In this document: positions 10,210-21,059 of the stretch, piece by piece
Layout: the number at the start of each line of letters is the position of its first letter
Numbering within the stretch: the first letter of the stretch is position 1
DNA from: Bacillota bacterium
GTDB lineage: Bacteria; Bacillota; Bacilli; Paenibacillales; NBRC-103111
Direction of reading: 5' to 3'
Assembly (NCBI GenBank): GCA_023386955.1
Contig: JAEWIS010000024.1
Coordinates: 62,001-126,000, forward strand
DNA: 64,000 nucleotides
The notes under the pieces: model-generated
The model's input: only the letters and a program-made list of their open reading frames with translations
Told to the model about the DNA's origin: nothing
Databases searched by the model: none
Translations under genes and position numbers: made by a program

Positions 10210-11505
10210 ATGGGAACCTGGATTATAAACGGCAAGGTCAACACCGGAGGCAATGAGCTGGCAGAGAAGCGGATTTATATCGAGGACGGGGTGATTTCCC
10301 GGATGGAGGAGGTGTCCTCCAGGGAGTGGAACGGAGCGGAAGCAGGCGACGAGGTTATCGACGCAGGCGGCAGGCTGGTGGCGCCGGGCTTCATCGACAT
10401 GCACACACATCTGCGCGAGCCCGGCTTTGAGCATAAGGAAACCATCGCCACCGGAACCCGTTCGGCAGCCAGGGGCGGCTTTACCACCATCGCCTGTATG
10501 CCCAACACAAGACCGGTAACGGATAATCCGGAGACCATCAAGCTTATCCTGGAAAAAGCCCGGACGGAGGGCAACGGTGTGCGGGTGCTTCCCTACGGCA
10601 GCATCTCCAAGCAGGAGCTGGGCCGGGAGCTGACGGATTTCGCCGCCCTGAAGGAAGCGGGAGCGGTGGCCTTTTCCGACGATGGGGTCGGGGTTCAGAA
10701 CTCCAAGATGATGAAGGATGCCATGCGGCTGGCTCAAGGCTTGGGAATGACGGTAGTGGCCCACTGCGAGGACGACTCCCTGCTGGAGGGCGCCAGTGTA
10801 ACAGAGGGGGCTTTTGCCGCCAAGCATGGCTTGAAGGGCATCCCCAACGAGTCGGAGGCCATCCATGTGGGCCGGGACATTCTGCTGGCGGAAGCCACAG
10901 GGGTCCACTACCATGTCTGCCATGTGAGCACCGAGCAGTCCGTGCGGCTGATCCGCCAGGCGAAAGCGGTGGGTATCAACGTGACCGCAGAGGTTTGCCC
11001 CCATCATCTGATCCTCTCTGATGAGGATATCCCCGGAATGGACGCGGATTGGAAAATGAACCCTCCCCTGCGGACTCCCCGGGATGTAGAGGCGGTGCTG
11101 GAAGGACTGGAGGACGGGACGATTGATATTATCGTCACCGACCATGCCCCCCACAGCCCTGAGGAAAAGGCCAAGGGCATGGCCCTTGCACCCTTCGGAA
11201 TCGTCGGCTTCGAAACAGCCTTCCCGCTGCTGTACACCAAGTTTGTGCAAACCGGACGCTGGACCCTGGAATTCCTTCTGGAGCGTATGACCGGCAAACC
11301 CGCAGAGGTATTCGGGCTAAAGCAGGGCAAGCTGGAAGCAGGGGCGGACGCGGATCTGGTGCTGGTGGATCTGGACCGCAGCGCAGCCGTAGATGCGGCT
11401 GACTTCCTCTCCAAATCCCGGAACACCCCCTTCATCGGTTGGGAGCTGGCCGGGTGGCCGGTACTGACCATGGTAGCGGGAAAGACGGTCTGGCAGGACG
11501 AATAG
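10210..11505 (+). CDS. pyrC: Dihydroorotase
   Basis: This zinc amidohydrolase cyclises carbamoylaspartate to dihydroorotate. The 431-residue protein matches the class I (Bacillus-type) length. Metal-binding and catalytic motifs are present: DMHTHLREPG (His about 65 and 67), FSDDGVG, VVAHCEDDSL, YHVCHVST and VTDHAPH. AAGGAGG precedes the ATG by 6 bp. A candidate internal promoter and a mini-ORF lie upstream. Confidence 0.97.
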   Translation: MGTWIINGKVNTGGNELAEKRIYIEDGVISRMEEVSSREWNGAEAGDEVIDAGGRLVAPGFIDMHTHLREPGFEHKETIATGTRSAARGGFTTIACMPNTRPVTDNPETIKLILEKARTEGNGVRVLPYGSISKQELGRELTDFAALKEAGAVAFSDDGVGVQNSKMMKDAMRLAQGLGMTVVAHCEDDSLLEGASVTEGAFAAKHGLKGIPNESEAIHVGRDILLAEATGVHYHVCHVSTEQSVRLIRQAKAVGINVTAEVCPHHLILSDEDIPGMDADWKMNPPLRTPRDVEAVLEGLEDGTIDIIVTDHAPHSPEEKAKGMALAPFGIVGFETAFPLLYTKFVQTGRWTLEFLLERMTGKPAEVFGLKQGKLEAGADADLVLVDLDRSAAVDAADFLSKSRNTPFIGWELAGWPVLTMVAGKTVWQDE

Positions 11506-11589
11506 GCGATAAAAGATGCCCTCAAGCGGGTTTGAAGACAGACTCTAGAGAAACCGCTCCACATTTTCGCGATAAAAGGAGAGATCACC

Positions 11590-12774
11590 ATGCAGGTTCA
11601 GGCGAGACTGCTTTTGGAAGACGGCACGCTGTTTACGGGCAAAGCCTTCGGCGCAACCGGCGAATCCACCGGCGAGGTCGTGTTTAATACAGGAATTACA
11701 GGCTATCAGGAGGTGCTGTCCGATCCGTCCTACTGCGGCCAGATCGTGACCATGACCTATCCCCTGATCGGCAACTACGGCATCATCCGCGACGATTTCG
11801 AATCCATGCGGCCCTTTATCCACGGCTTTGTGGTGCGCCATCATGAGGAAACCCCCAGCAACTGGAGGGCCCAGTTCACCCTGGACACCCTGCTGAAGGA
11901 TTACGACATCACCGGCATCAGCGGTATCGATACCCGGATGCTCACCCGCATCCTGCGCCACCACGGCACCATGAAGGGGCTTCTGACCACCTCCAATGCT
12001 CCTCTGGAGGAGCTGAAGGAGCGTCTGGGCGTGGCCCAGCTTCTGCGTGACCAGGTGGACCGGGTTTCCACCAAAAGCGTCTTCGGCTGCCCCGGCACCA
12101 AGGAGCGTATCGTACTCGTGGACTACGGCTCCAAAAGCGGCATTATCCGCGAGCTGAGTACGCGCGGTGCAGATGTGGTAGTGGTGCCTCATACCGCTAC
12201 CGCCGAGCAAATCCGGAAGCTGTGCCCGGACGGGGTGCTGCTCTCCAACGGCCCCGGGGACCCCAAGGATGTGCCCCACGCGGCCAAAACCATCGCCTCC
12301 CTGCTGGGTGAACTGCCCATCTTCGGCATCTGCCTCGGGCACCAGCTTCTGGCGCTGGCCTCCGGCGCGGACACCGAGAAGCTGAAGTTCGGCCACCGCG
12401 GCGGCAACCATCCGGTGAAGGAGCTGGCCAGCGGCCGCTGCTACATCACCTCCCAGAACCACGGCTACACCGTAAAGGAAGAATCTGTAGAGGGCACCGG
12501 TTTGGTGGTCACCCACATCAACAACAACGATAAAACCATCGAAGGCCTGCGTCACACCCAATATCCGGCCTTCTCTGTCCAATACCACCCGGAGGCGGCT
12601 CCCGGCCCCTTCGATTCCAGCTACCTGTTCGACGAGTTTCTGGAGATGATCCGCGATTTCAAGGCAGCCAAGCCCTATGTGCCGCAGCAGGCGGCAATGG
12701 TGGCGGCATCGGCGCTGAAACACAAAGAAGAAGCCTCTGAAGTGAAAGGAGACCTCCAGTATGCCCAAAAATAA
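11590..12774 (+). CDS. carA: Carbamoyl-phosphate synthase small (glutaminase) subunit
   Basis: This subunit hydrolyses glutamine and passes ammonia to CarB. The 394-residue protein has a CPSase small-chain N-terminal domain ([11 protein letters not shown] through the [10 protein letters not shown] motif) and a class I glutamine amidotransferase domain with nucleophile Cys in FGICLGHQ (about Cys 248) and the His-Glu pair in QYHPEA. It overlaps carB by 14 bp, which suggests translational coupling. Its place in the PyrR-regulated operon marks it as the pyrimidine-specific enzyme (pyrAA). Confidence 0.97.
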   Translation: MQVQARLLLEDGTLFTGKAFGATGESTGEVVFNTGITGYQEVLSDPSYCGQIVTMTYPLIGNYGIIRDDFESMRPFIHGFVVRHHEETPSNWRAQFTLDTLLKDYDITGISGIDTRMLTRILRHHGTMKGLLTTSNAPLEELKERLGVAQLLRDQVDRVSTKSVFGCPGTKERIVLVDYGSKSGIIRELSTRGADVVVVPHTATAEQIRKLCPDGVLLSNGPGDPKDVPHAAKTIASLLGELPIFGICLGHQLLALASGADTEKLKFGHRGGNHPVKELASGRCYITSQNHGYTVKEESVEGTGLVVTHINNNDKTIEGLRHTQYPAFSVQYHPEAAPGPFDSSYLFDEFLEMIRDFKAAKPYVPQQAAMVAASALKHKEEASEVKGDLQYAQK

Positions 12775-15700
12775 TACTCTCAAAAAGATTCTCGTGATTG
12801 GCTCCGGCCCCATTGTCATCGGCCAGGCTGCGGAGTTCGACTATGCCGGCACCCAGGCCTGCCAGGCCCTCAAGGAGGAGGGGCTGGAGGTGGTGCTGAT
12901 CAACAGCAACCCTGCCACCATCATGACCGACACCAATATGGCAGACAAGGTGTATATCGAACCCATCACCCTGGAATTTGTCACCAATATTATCCGCACC
13001 GAGAAGCCGGACGGCCTGCTGCCCACCCTGGGCGGCCAAACCGGTCTGAACATGGCGGTTGCCCTGGCCAAGGCGGGAGTGCTGGAGAGGGAGAACGTGA
13101 AGCTCCTGGGCACCCAGCTGTCGGCCATCGAGCAGGCAGAAGACCGGGATCTGTTCCGCGATCTGATGCGGGAGTTGGAGCAGCCGGTGCCGGACTCCGC
13201 AATTGTTACCACCGTAGAAGAGGCAGTGACTTTTGCCAATGAAATCGGCTATCCCATCATCATCCGTCCGGCTTATACCCTGGGCGGCACAGGCGGCGGC
13301 ATCTGCTCCAACGAAGAAGAGCTGATTGAGATTGTCAGCTCCGGCATCCGCTACAGCCCCATCGGCCAATGTCTGGTGGAGAAGAGCATCGCCGGCATGA
13401 AGGAAGTGGAGTATGAGGTCATGCGGGACGCCAACGACAACTGTATCGTGGTCTGCAACATGGAGAACTTCGATCCGGTTGGCGTACATACCGGCGACAG
13501 CATCGTCGTGGCTCCCAGCCAAACCCTGTCCGACCGCGAGTACCAAATGCTCCGCTCCGCGTCGCTGAAGATTATCCGCGCGCTGAATATTGAAGGCGGC
13601 TGTAACGTCCAGTTCGCTCTGGACCCCCACAGCTTCCAGTATTATGTCATCGAGGTAAACCCCCGGGTCAGCCGCTCCTCGGCCCTGGCCTCCAAGGCAA
13701 CCGGTTATCCTATCGCCAAAATGGCCGCCAAAATCGCTGTTGGTTACACCCTGGACGAAATCGTCAACCCGGTTACCGGCCAAACCTATGCCTGCTTTGA
13801 GCCGACACTGGACTATATCGTAAGCAAAATCCCGCGCTGGCCCTTCGATAAGTTCATCTCCGCCAACCGGAAGCTGGGCACCCAGATGAAGGCGACCGGC
13901 GAGGTTATGGCCATCGGCCGGACCTTCGAGGAATCCATGCACAAGGCGATCCGCTCTCTGGAAATCGGCGTACACCGCCTTTTCCTGAAGGGAACCGACG
14001 CGCTGGAGACAGAGGCGCTGGAAACCAGACTGAAGCGTCCCGACGATGAGCGGATGTTTCTCATCGCCGAAGCGTACCGCAGAGGCTACACGCTGGATCA
14101 GATTCAAGAGCTGACCAAAATCGACTGGTGGTTCCTCTCCAAGCTGCAAGGCATGATCCGCTTCGAAGCGGAAATCGCCCAGCCTGAGCTGACCCGCGAG
14201 CTGCTGTGGGAAACCAAACGGATGGGCTTCACCGACCGGGCTGTCGCCGAGATCAGAGCTTTGGCCGGCTGCACGTCCTATGTGAAGGAAGCCGATGTGC
14301 GGGCGCTGCGCTTTGAGTTGGGGCTGAAGCCGGTTTACAAGATGGTAGACACCTGCGCCGCGGAGTTTGAGGCCACCACGCCTTATTACTACTCCACCTA
14401 CGAGACCGAGGATGAAGTCACCGAAACCGCCAAGCAAAAGGTAGTGGTTCTGGGCTCCGGACCCATCCGTATCGGCCAGGGCATCGAATTTGACTACTCC
14501 ACCGTCCATGCCGTCTGGGCCATCCAGGAAGCCGGTTTTGAAGCGGTGATCATCAATAACAACCCGGAGACTGTGTCTACGGACTTCAATACCTCGGACC
14601 GGCTCTACTTCGAGCCGCTGTTCTACGAGGATGTCATGAACGTCATCGAACGGGAAAAGCCCATCGGCGTGATCGTGCAGTTCGGCGGCCAAACCGCCAT
14701 TAATCTGGCAGGTCCCCTGACCAAAGCAGGCGTGCGCCTTCTGGGCTCCGATCTGGACAGCATCGACACAGCGGAGGACCGGAAGCGGTTTGAGGCGCTG
14801 ATGAACGAGCTGAACATTGCCCAGCCTCCCGGAGGCACCGTAACCTCTGTGGACCAAGCGGTAGGCACGGCAGCCCGCTTCGGTTACCCGGTATTGGTTC
14901 GCCCCTCCTATGTGCTGGGCGGCCGGGCGATGGAAATCGTATACTCCGACAATGAGCTGCTGAACTACATGGAGCGCGCTGTGAAGATTAATCCGGAGCA
15001 CCCGGTGCTGATCGACCGCTACATGCTGGGCAAGGAAGTGGAAGTGGACGCCATCTGCGACGGCGAAACGGTCCTGATCCCCGGCATCATGGAGCATGTG
15101 GAGCGGGCAGGCGTACACTCCGGCGACTCCATAGCGGTATATCCGCCACAAACACTGTCCGATAGAATCAAGCAGCAGATTGTGGATATCACCATCCGCA
15201 TTGCCAAGGGCTTGAACGTAGTGGGTCTGGTGAACATCCAGTTCGTCATCTACAAGGATGAGGTCTATGTCATTGAGGTGAACCCGCGCTCCTCCCGGAC
15301 TGTTCCGTTCCTGAGCAAGGTGACCAAAATCCCCATGGCCAATGTGGCTACCCGGGTGATTATGGGCCAAACCCTGAAGGAGCTGGGTTACACCGAAGGC
15401 CTGTGGCCGGAGGACGAGTATGTGTCCGTCAAGGTGCCGGTATTCTCCTTCGCCAAGCTTCGCCGGGTAGACACAACCCTCGGTCCTGAGATGAAATCCA
15501 CTGGCGAGGTTATGGGCCGGGATATTACCTTCGCCAAGGCGCTGTACAAGGGTCTGGTAGGCTCCGGCATGAAGATTCCGCCGACAGGCTCTATGATTGT
15601 AACCGTAGCGGACAGCGATAAGAAGGAAGCCATCGAGATTGTGAAGGGCTTCTACGCCATGGGCTACGACATTGTGGCTACCGGCGGCACAGCTCTGGCC

Positions 15701-15979
15701 TTCGAAGAAGCGGGCATCAACGTGAAGCGGGTTAACAAGCTCTCCGAGGGTTCGCCGAATATTCTCGATCTGATCCGCAACGGCCAGGCCCACTTTGTGG
15801 TAAACACCCTGACCAAGGGCAAAACCCCCGAGCGCGACGGCTTCCGCATCCGCCGGGAAGCAGTAGAGAACGGCGTGGTCTGTATGACCTCTCTGGACAC
15901 GGTGCGGGCGCTCCTGCATACACTGGAGGCCATTAACTTCTCCTCCCGTCCGATGCCGGCCAATGCTGTAACACTGTAA
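12761..15979 (+). CDS. carB: Carbamoyl-phosphate synthase large subunit
   Basis: This subunit makes carbamoyl phosphate from bicarbonate, ammonia and two ATP. The 1072-residue protein has the classic duplicated architecture: ATP-grasp carboxyphosphate half (starting [19 protein letters not shown]), an oligomerisation segment, a second ATP-grasp half (starting [18 protein letters not shown], about 563 onward), and a C-terminal MGS-like allosteric domain (about 935-1072, including [14 protein letters not shown]). Full family length, no breaks. The ATG lies inside the end of carA with AAAGGAGA upstream. Confidence 0.98.
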   Translation: MPKNNTLKKILVIGSGPIVIGQAAEFDYAGTQACQALKEEGLEVVLINSNPATIMTDTNMADKVYIEPITLEFVTNIIRTEKPDGLLPTLGGQTGLNMAVALAKAGVLERENVKLLGTQLSAIEQAEDRDLFRDLMRELEQPVPDSAIVTTVEEAVTFANEIGYPIIIRPAYTLGGTGGGICSNEEELIEIVSSGIRYSPIGQCLVEKSIAGMKEVEYEVMRDANDNCIVVCNMENFDPVGVHTGDSIVVAPSQTLSDREYQMLRSASLKIIRALNIEGGCNVQFALDPHSFQYYVIEVNPRVSRSSALASKATGYPIAKMAAKIAVGYTLDEIVNPVTGQTYACFEPTLDYIVSKIPRWPFDKFISANRKLGTQMKATGEVMAIGRTFEESMHKAIRSLEIGVHRLFLKGTDALETEALETRLKRPDDERMFLIAEAYRRGYTLDQIQELTKIDWWFLSKLQGMIRFEAEIAQPELTRELLWETKRMGFTDRAVAEIRALAGCTSYVKEADVRALRFELGLKPVYKMVDTCAAEFEATTPYYYSTYETEDEVTETAKQKVVVLGSGPIRIGQGIEFDYSTVHAVWAIQEAGFEAVIINNNPETVSTDFNTSDRLYFEPLFYEDVMNVIEREKPIGVIVQFGGQTAINLAGPLTKAGVRLLGSDLDSIDTAEDRKRFEALMNELNIAQPPGGTVTSVDQAVGTAARFGYPVLVRPSYVLGGRAMEIVYSDNELLNYMERAVKINPEHPVLIDRYMLGKEVEVDAICDGETVLIPGIMEHVERAGVHSGDSIAVYPPQTLSDRIKQQIVDITIRIAKGLNVVGLVNIQFVIYKDEVYVIEVNPRSSRTVPFLSKVTKIPMANVATRVIMGQTLKELGYTEGLWPEDEYVSVKVPVFSFAKLRRVDTTLGPEMKSTGEVMGRDITFAKALYKGLVGSGMKIPPTGSMIVTVADSDKKEAIEIVKGFYAMGYDIVATGGTALAFEEAGINVKRVNKLSEGSPNILDLIRNGQAHFVVNTLTKGKTPERDGFRIRREAVENGVVCMTSLDTVRALLHTLEAINFSSRPMPANAVTL

Positions 15980-16138
15980 ACCCGAACTGACATAAGAAGC
16001 CCTGCCCGCAAGTTACGGGAACGTCCTCCGCCAATGGTGGAGCCGCTCCTGAAGGCTTGCGCGCCGGGCTCCTGTCTTGAATGAAGGGTGTTCCCCGTGC
16101 GGGGGTAACTCTAAATTATATGAAGGAGGCGTCAACAC

Positions 16139-16906
16139 GTGGCGGAGCTTCAACAACCGGCGGGTGTCCTGAAGGGCAAAACGGCGGCGGAAATCGCCGA
16201 ACGGATCATTATTCCTCTGGATTATCCGTCTGCCCAGGCAGCCAGCGGACTCCTGGAGAAGCTGCGGGGCATCCCCTGTTACATGAAGGTGGGCATGCAG
16301 CTTTTTTATGCGGAGGGGCCAGCTTTTGTACGGAGTCTGAAGGAGCAGGGCTACAAGGTGTTTGTGGACCTGAAAATGCATGACATCCCCAATACCGTTG
16401 CAGGTGGAGCGGACTCCATCACCCGGCTGGGAGCGGATATGTTCAACGTCCACGCAGCGGGCGGCAAAGCCATGATGGAGGCAGCGCGGGAAGGAATGGA
16501 GCGGGCTCTTGGCCAAAGCGCCGGCGCGCTCAAGCGTCCGCTGCTGATTGCCGTCACCCAACTGACCAGCACCAGCCAGACGGTCATGAACAAGGACATC
16601 GGCATTCCGGGTACCGTGGAAGAAGCTGTTCTGCGGTATGCATCCTTGACCCGGGGTGCGGGGTTGGATGGTGTGGTTGCCTCACCCTTGGAGGTAGCGG
16701 CCATTAAAAACGCGGTTGGCTCCCAATTTGTTACGGTAACTCCCGGTGTCCGTCCCGCAGGGGCAGACAAGGGTGATCAATCCCGGGTGATGACGCCGCG
16801 GGAGGCTTTTGGGCAGGGAACCGATTTTATTGTGATGGGCCGTCCCATTACTGCTGCGCCGGACCCGCGGCAAGCACTGGAAACTATTCTGAAGGAGCTG
16901 AGCTAA
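16139..16906 (+). CDS. pyrF: Orotidine 5'-phosphate decarboxylase
   Basis: This enzyme converts OMP to UMP, the last step of de novo synthesis. The 255-residue protein has the substrate motif IPLDYPS near the start and the signature DLKMHDIPNTV with catalytic Lys about 79; VTPGVRP is the phosphate-binding loop. The GTG start has GAAGGAGG 8 bp upstream. In B. subtilis pyrK and pyrD precede pyrF; here only a 159-bp gap separates it from carB. Confidence 0.96.
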   Translation: MAELQQPAGVLKGKTAAEIAERIIIPLDYPSAQAASGLLEKLRGIPCYMKVGMQLFYAEGPAFVRSLKEQGYKVFVDLKMHDIPNTVAGGADSITRLGADMFNVHAAGGKAMMEAAREGMERALGQSAGALKRPLLIAVTQLTSTSQTVMNKDIGIPGTVEEAVLRYASLTRGAGLDGVVASPLEVAAIKNAVGSQFVTVTPGVRPAGADKGDQSRVMTPREAFGQGTDFIVMGRPITAAPDPRQALETILKELS

Positions 16907-16909
16907 AAG

Positions 16910-17563
16910 ATGCCTAACACCGGAAATCTGAACGCCCTTGCCGGACAAATCGCCAAGGAGCTGCTTAATATCAAGGCGGTGGCCCTGCGGCCGGACCAGC
17001 CGTTTACCTGGACCTCCGGCATTATCTCGCCTATCTATTGCGACAACCGGCTGACCATGTCCTACCCGGCCATCCGCAGCCTGATTGCGGACGGCTTCGT
17101 GCAGCTGATCCGCCAATATTATCCGGATGCGGAGGTTATCGCCGGAACTGCTACAGCGGGCATTCCCCACGCCGCCTGGGTGGCGGAGCGGATGAACCTG
17201 CCGATGGTTTACATCCGCGACAAGGCCAAGGGCCACGGCAAGAAGAACCAAATCGAAGGGCTGCTGCCAGAAGGCGCCAAAACCGTTGTTATCGAGGATC
17301 TGATCTCCACCGGCGGCAGCTCTCTGAAGGCGGCCCTGGCGGTGAATGAGGCAGGCGGCAACGCCCTGGGAGTTGCGGCTATTTTCTCGTACCAGCTGGA
17401 TCAGGCGGAGGCTACCTTCAACGAAGCGGACATGCCTTTGCACACGCTGTCCAACTATACGGCGCTGATCGAGGAGGCTGTGAGGCAGGGCAGCATCCGG
17501 GAATCGGATGTGGAGCTGCTCCAGTCCTGGCGGAAGGATCCGCAGGCGTTCGGCAAAAAGTAA
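16910..17563 (+). CDS. pyrE: Orotate phosphoribosyltransferase
   Basis: This enzyme joins orotate and PRPP to give OMP. The 217-residue protein shows the PRPP loop [14 protein letters not shown] (about 124-137), the orotate-side [14 protein letters not shown] and the flexible loop [12 protein letters not shown]. It starts 3 bp after the pyrF stop and is the last gene of the operon; a structured terminator follows. Confidence 0.96.
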   Translation: MPNTGNLNALAGQIAKELLNIKAVALRPDQPFTWTSGIISPIYCDNRLTMSYPAIRSLIADGFVQLIRQYYPDAEVIAGTATAGIPHAAWVAERMNLPMVYIRDKAKGHGKKNQIEGLLPEGAKTVVIEDLISTGGSSLKAALAVNEAGGNALGVAAIFSYQLDQAEATFNEADMPLHTLSNYTALIEEAVRQGSIRESDVELLQSWRKDPQAFGKK

Positions 17564-17606
17564 GTTATCGGCTGCGGCGAAATTTCTGCATGCAGCGGCT
17601 TATATG

Positions 17607-17663
17607 CTCCGGTTGCGGAGGCTGGCGGGTGACCGGCGGCTTTTCCGTGGCCGGAGTTTTTTT
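17607..17663 (+). terminator. Terminator of the pyr operon
   Basis: CTCCGG (17607-17612) pairs with CCGGAG (17651-17656), with CGGA/TCCG pairing inside a long imperfect stem, followed by seven T. It lies 43 bp after pyrE. Confidence 0.78.
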
Positions 17664-17700
17664 GGCAGCTCTAGGGCGAGTTTGCAAACAAACCCTGGCT

Positions 17701-17885
17701 CTAACGGAACTGAAACGCTCTTAGCGGCTTAAAATGGGCCGGTTGAAAATCTAACGGAATTGAGAAGCCCTTAGCAGGAAAAAATAGGCGGTGGCTAGTC
17801 TAAATAGGCGTCTAAGAGTCGCCGGGTTCCGTTAGATTTCAGATCAGCCGGATTTTAGCTTCTAAGAGCCGCAGAGTTCCGTTAG
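17701..17885. repeat. 185-bp four-unit inverted repeat element, locus 2
   Basis: Forward units begin CTAACGG at 17701 and 17751; inverted units end CGTTAG at 17835 and 17885. Spacings are 50, 85 and 50 bp. Units belong to a CTCTTAG subfamily: CTAACGGAA, about 10 variable bases, CTCTTAG, then an A-tract at offset 30-36. The rest of the 511-bp pyrE-degV gap holds only the pyr terminator and a candidate degV promoter. Confidence 0.88.
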
Positions 17886-18009
17886 CTTTGATACGGGGGC
17901 ATGTTAAGGCTTTCTCATCTGCCGGTGGGCCATGGCATGTCTTTCCTTGATTCAGGCCGCGTAAACAGCCTCTCAATCTTCCTACCTTTTCAAGCCCCTC
18001 CCGCACCGC

Positions 18010-18015
18010 TATAAT
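18010..18015 (+). promoter_or_regulatory. Candidate -10 box for degV
   Basis: TATAAT stands 60 bp before the degV start. The -35 position at 17-bp spacing is TTTTCA, a weak match. Confidence 0.4.
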
Positions 18016-18074
18016 AGATAGGTGGGTTCAAGAAGCAGATCCGACAGGATCTGGAGAAGGGAAGGAAATCATTC

Positions 18075-18932
18075 ATGCCGTCCATCCAAATTGTTGCGGA
18101 CAGCACATGCGATTTAACGCCAGACATGATCCGGGACCATAACATCCGGATTATACCGCTCCATGTTGTGTTCGGTGACCGTACATACCGCGACGGTGCG
18201 GATATGACCACCGCCGAATTGTATGAGAAAGTGGAGAAGGAAGGGGAGCTCCCCAAAACAGCGGCTCCCTCGCCTGCTGATTTTGTCCAGTCCTTCGAGA
18301 ACATCGTCCGTGAGGATAAGCGCATTGTATACATAAGCATTTCTTCCGAATTGTCGTCCACGTACCAGAATGCGGTCATTGCCAGCCGGGAATTCCCCCA
18401 AGGCACCATTGAAGTGGTGGACTCCCGCAATTTGTCCACCGGCATCGGGGTGACGGTGATGAAGGCCGTGGACTACGTCAAGGCTGGGATGGATGATCTG
18501 TCGGAGCTGGCTAACCGGCTTCGGGATGATACGGCGCTGGTAGAGTCCGAGTTTGTCATCGATACCCTGGATTACCTCCACAAAGGTGGACGCTGCAGCG
18601 GCACTCAGCTGGTGATCGGCAGTCTGCTGCGGATCCATCCGGTGATCAAGGTGGTGAATGGCTCCATGATCGTCGCGGAGAAGCTGCGCGGGAAGATGGA
18701 TAAGGTGGTGCAAAGCCTGCTTGACCGGGCCTTAAGCCACAAGGAAACCATAGACCCCAAACGGATTTTCGTCACCCATTCCCTGGCTGCGGAGAATGCG
18801 GCCTGGGTCAAGGGAGAGCTGGAGAAGCAGTTCCCCGGCAGCGAGGTTATTGTCACCAATGCCGGCTGCGTCATCTCAAGCCACTGCGGTCCCGGCACCG
18901 TAGGGATTTTGTTTGCCAAACGCCCGGCATAA
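18075..18932 (+). CDS. DegV family fatty-acid-binding protein
   Basis: The 285-residue protein has the DegV N-terminal signature IVADSTCDLTPDMI, the middle motif YISISSELSSTYQNA and the C-terminal HCGPGTVGI. Family members bind a fatty acid in a cleft between two domains; in Firmicutes the related FakB proteins present fatty acids to the kinase FakA. Bacillales encode several paralogues, so the exact partner cannot be named. GAAGGGAAGG precedes the ATG. A terminator follows. Confidence 0.93.
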   Translation: MPSIQIVADSTCDLTPDMIRDHNIRIIPLHVVFGDRTYRDGADMTTAELYEKVEKEGELPKTAAPSPADFVQSFENIVREDKRIVYISISSELSSTYQNAVIASREFPQGTIEVVDSRNLSTGIGVTVMKAVDYVKAGMDDLSELANRLRDDTALVESEFVIDTLDYLHKGGRCSGTQLVIGSLLRIHPVIKVVNGSMIVAEKLRGKMDKVVQSLLDRALSHKETIDPKRIFVTHSLAAENAAWVKGELEKQFPGSEVIVTNAGCVISSHCGPGTVGILFAKRPA

Positions 18933-18949
18933 CCAGGTTGCTTCACACG

Positions 18950-18984
18950 AAACCCGCACTTCCGAAAGGAGGCAGCGGGTTTTG
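18950..18984 (+). terminator. Terminator of degV
   Basis: AAACCCGC (18950-18957) pairs with GCGGGTTT (18975-18982), followed by TTGTCT, 18 bp after the degV stop. Confidence 0.8.
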
Positions 18985-19160
18985 TCTATGTTCCCGGAGC
19001 ATTCCAGAGTATTCCGGGGCATTCCGGCACTCGGGACATTCGCCATTTACCCCGGTAGTATCGTCCTTCCCTCCGGTTTTCCATTGAAGGCGCCTCCTGT
19101 ATGCTTATTACAGTAAGCCCTTTCATAACAGCAGAGAAGCGGGAAACGGAGGAGTTAAGG

Positions 19161-20108
19161 ATGGAAATGGCGACGGTTAAAGCCGTCAAGGAAACGGCGC
19201 TGCCCTACAGGCGCCTCAAACGGATATGGAAATACAAGCTGCTTTATGTACTGCTGCTGCCGGCATGCACATGGGTATTCATCTTTGATTATTTGCCCCT
19301 TCACGGCATCAGAATCGCTTTTATGGATTATAATTCCATCCAGGGTTACGCTGGCAGCCACTGGGCCGGGTTCAAATATTTCCGCATGCTGGTGGAATCG
19401 GAGATGTTCCGCAACTCCTTCAAGAATACCCTGATTATCAGCCTGTACAAAATGATCAGCGGCTTCGTATGCCCTATTGTGCTGGCGCTGGCCTTAAACG
19501 AAATCCGTACCATATGGTTCAAAAAAACGCTGCAGACTGCCGTGTACCTTCCCCGGTTTGTCTCCTGGGTGGTCTATGGCGGCATCATTACGCTCCTGCT
19601 GTCTCCTGAAACCGGTCTCATCAATAAGCTGGCCGGGCTTCTGGGGATGAAGGCGGCCTACCTGCTGGCCGATCCGGCATCCTTCCGGTTTATTCTGGTG
19701 CTGACGGATGCCATGAAGGAAATGGGCTGGGCAGCCATCATCTATATTGCGGCTATTGCCGGACTCAATCCCGAGGTTTATGAAGCGGCGGTTATGGACG
19801 GAGCGGGACGGCTCCACCGTATTTTGCATGTGACTCTGCCGGGGATTACCGATACCATCATCGTCATTTTTATCCTCCGGGTAGGCTACATCATGAGCGC
19901 CGGGCTGGATCAGATCATCAACCTGTATAACCCTATGGTATTTGAAGTGGGGGATATTCTGGACACCTATATCTACCGGATTGGCATTGAGCAGTTCAAC
20001 CTGAGTCTGGCGGCGGCAGCGGATCTGATCAAGGGCATAATCGGACTGATCCTGGTTCTTCTGGCCAATCAGGCGGCCAAACGGGTGAATGATTCGGAGA
20101 TTTTTTGA
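19161..20108 (+). CDS. Carbohydrate ABC transporter permease, LplB/YteP type
   Basis: This is one of two membrane subunits of a CUT1-type sugar importer. The 315-residue protein has about six membrane segments and the EAA loop in NPEVYEAAVMDGAGRLHRIL, which contacts the ATPase. The start YRRLKRIWKYKLLYVLLLPA is typical of the LplB group. I chose the ATG at 19161 because GGAGGAG lies 6 bp upstream; an in-frame ATG at 19101 lacks one. The second permease and the binding protein follow. No ATPase gene is present; such systems usually share MsmX. Confidence 0.92.
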   Translation: MEMATVKAVKETALPYRRLKRIWKYKLLYVLLLPACTWVFIFDYLPLHGIRIAFMDYNSIQGYAGSHWAGFKYFRMLVESEMFRNSFKNTLIISLYKMISGFVCPIVLALALNEIRTIWFKKTLQTAVYLPRFVSWVVYGGIITLLLSPETGLINKLAGLLGMKAAYLLADPASFRFILVLTDAMKEMGWAAIIYIAAIAGLNPEVYEAAVMDGAGRLHRILHVTLPGITDTIIVIFILRVGYIMSAGLDQIINLYNPMVFEVGDILDTYIYRIGIEQFNLSLAAAADLIKGIIGLILVLLANQAAKRVNDSEIF

Positions 20109-20125
20109 GAAGGGGGCATTTTACC

Positions 20126-21001
20126 GTGAAAATGAGCAAAGGCGAAGCTTCCTTTGTAACAGTCAACTATACGCTGCTAACCGCCATGACGCTGATCATC
20201 GTTCTGCCGTTCTGGTATGTGCTCGCCGTATCTGTCACGCCGTACCATGTGTTCAGCGAGAAAAACGGGCTGATCCTGTTTCCCCGGAGCTTCAGCCTTC
20301 AATATTACGAATATTTGCTGGCCAAAGGCTCCCTGGTCTATTCCTCGTATGCCAATACACTGCGCAATACGGCCGGGGGTGTGCTGCTGGCTCTGTTTCT
20401 GACCGTGTCAGCGGCTTATGCGCTCTCCGAAAAGAAGCTGCCCGGCAGGCGGATCATCCTCCTGTATTTTATTTTTACGATGCTGTTTAAGGGCGGGATG
20501 ATCCCCGCCTATATCAATATCAAAGCGCTGGGGCTTTTGAACTCCAACCTGGTGCTGATCCTGGTGATGGCTTACAGCGCGTTTAACATGATTATCATAA
20601 AGTCCTTCTTCGAGGGAATCCCGGAGAGCCTGAAGGAATCGGCCTCCATCGACGGCGCCTCCGAATTCCGGATTCTGTGGCAGATTGTCCTGCCTCTGTC
20701 CCTGCCCGTTATGGCCACCATCAGCCTGCTGTATATGGTGGTGTATTGGAATGACTTCTTCAACGCCATGCTGTATGTGACCGATTGGGGAAAAGCGCCT
20801 GTCCAGCTGGTGCTGCGCACGATCATCGCCAACTCCAGCCTGCCCCCGGAGCTGCTGGAGGCCGCAGGCTCCGCACCGCCTCCCACCATCGGCATTCAGA
20901 TGGCAGCGATTGTAATTGTTGCTTTGCCGATGATGATCATTTACCCCTTTGTCCAGAAATATTTCGAACAGGGGATGCTGCTGGGCTCTGTGAAAGGTTA
21001 G
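20126..21001 (+). CDS. Carbohydrate ABC transporter permease, LplC/YtcP type
   Basis: This is the second membrane subunit of the CUT1 importer. The 291-residue protein has about six membrane segments and the EAA loop IPESLKESASIDGASEFRIL; the C-terminus FVQKYFEQGMLLGSVKG is the family hallmark. The GTG at 20126 fits AAGGGGG about 10 bp upstream; the frame stays open upstream to 20105 but without a better signal. It lies 17 bp after the first permease and 58 bp before the lipoprotein gene. Confidence 0.93.
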   Translation: MKMSKGEASFVTVNYTLLTAMTLIIVLPFWYVLAVSVTPYHVFSEKNGLILFPRSFSLQYYEYLLAKGSLVYSSYANTLRNTAGGVLLALFLTVSAAYALSEKKLPGRRIILLYFIFTMLFKGGMIPAYINIKALGLLNSNLVLILVMAYSAFNMIIIKSFFEGIPESLKESASIDGASEFRILWQIVLPLSLPVMATISLLYMVVYWNDFFNAMLYVTDWGKAPVQLVLRTIIANSSLPPELLEAAGSAPPPTIGIQMAAIVIVALPMMIIYPFVQKYFEQGMLLGSVKG

Positions 21002-21059
21002 GATCTGCGGCATCCGCTGCGGAATTATATATAAATATCCTCAAGGAGGTCAAGCCAAT

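Noticed and set aside
12659-15919. Minus-strand reading frame of 1086 codons opposite carB
   Set aside because: It mirrors the CarB frame, has low-complexity His/Gly/Leu-rich content and no ribosome binding site.
15980-16138. A second PyrR site or a lost pyrK/pyrD remnant in the carB-pyrF gap
   Set aside because: Short hairpins are present, but no PyrR loop motif, T run or coding similarity can be made out.
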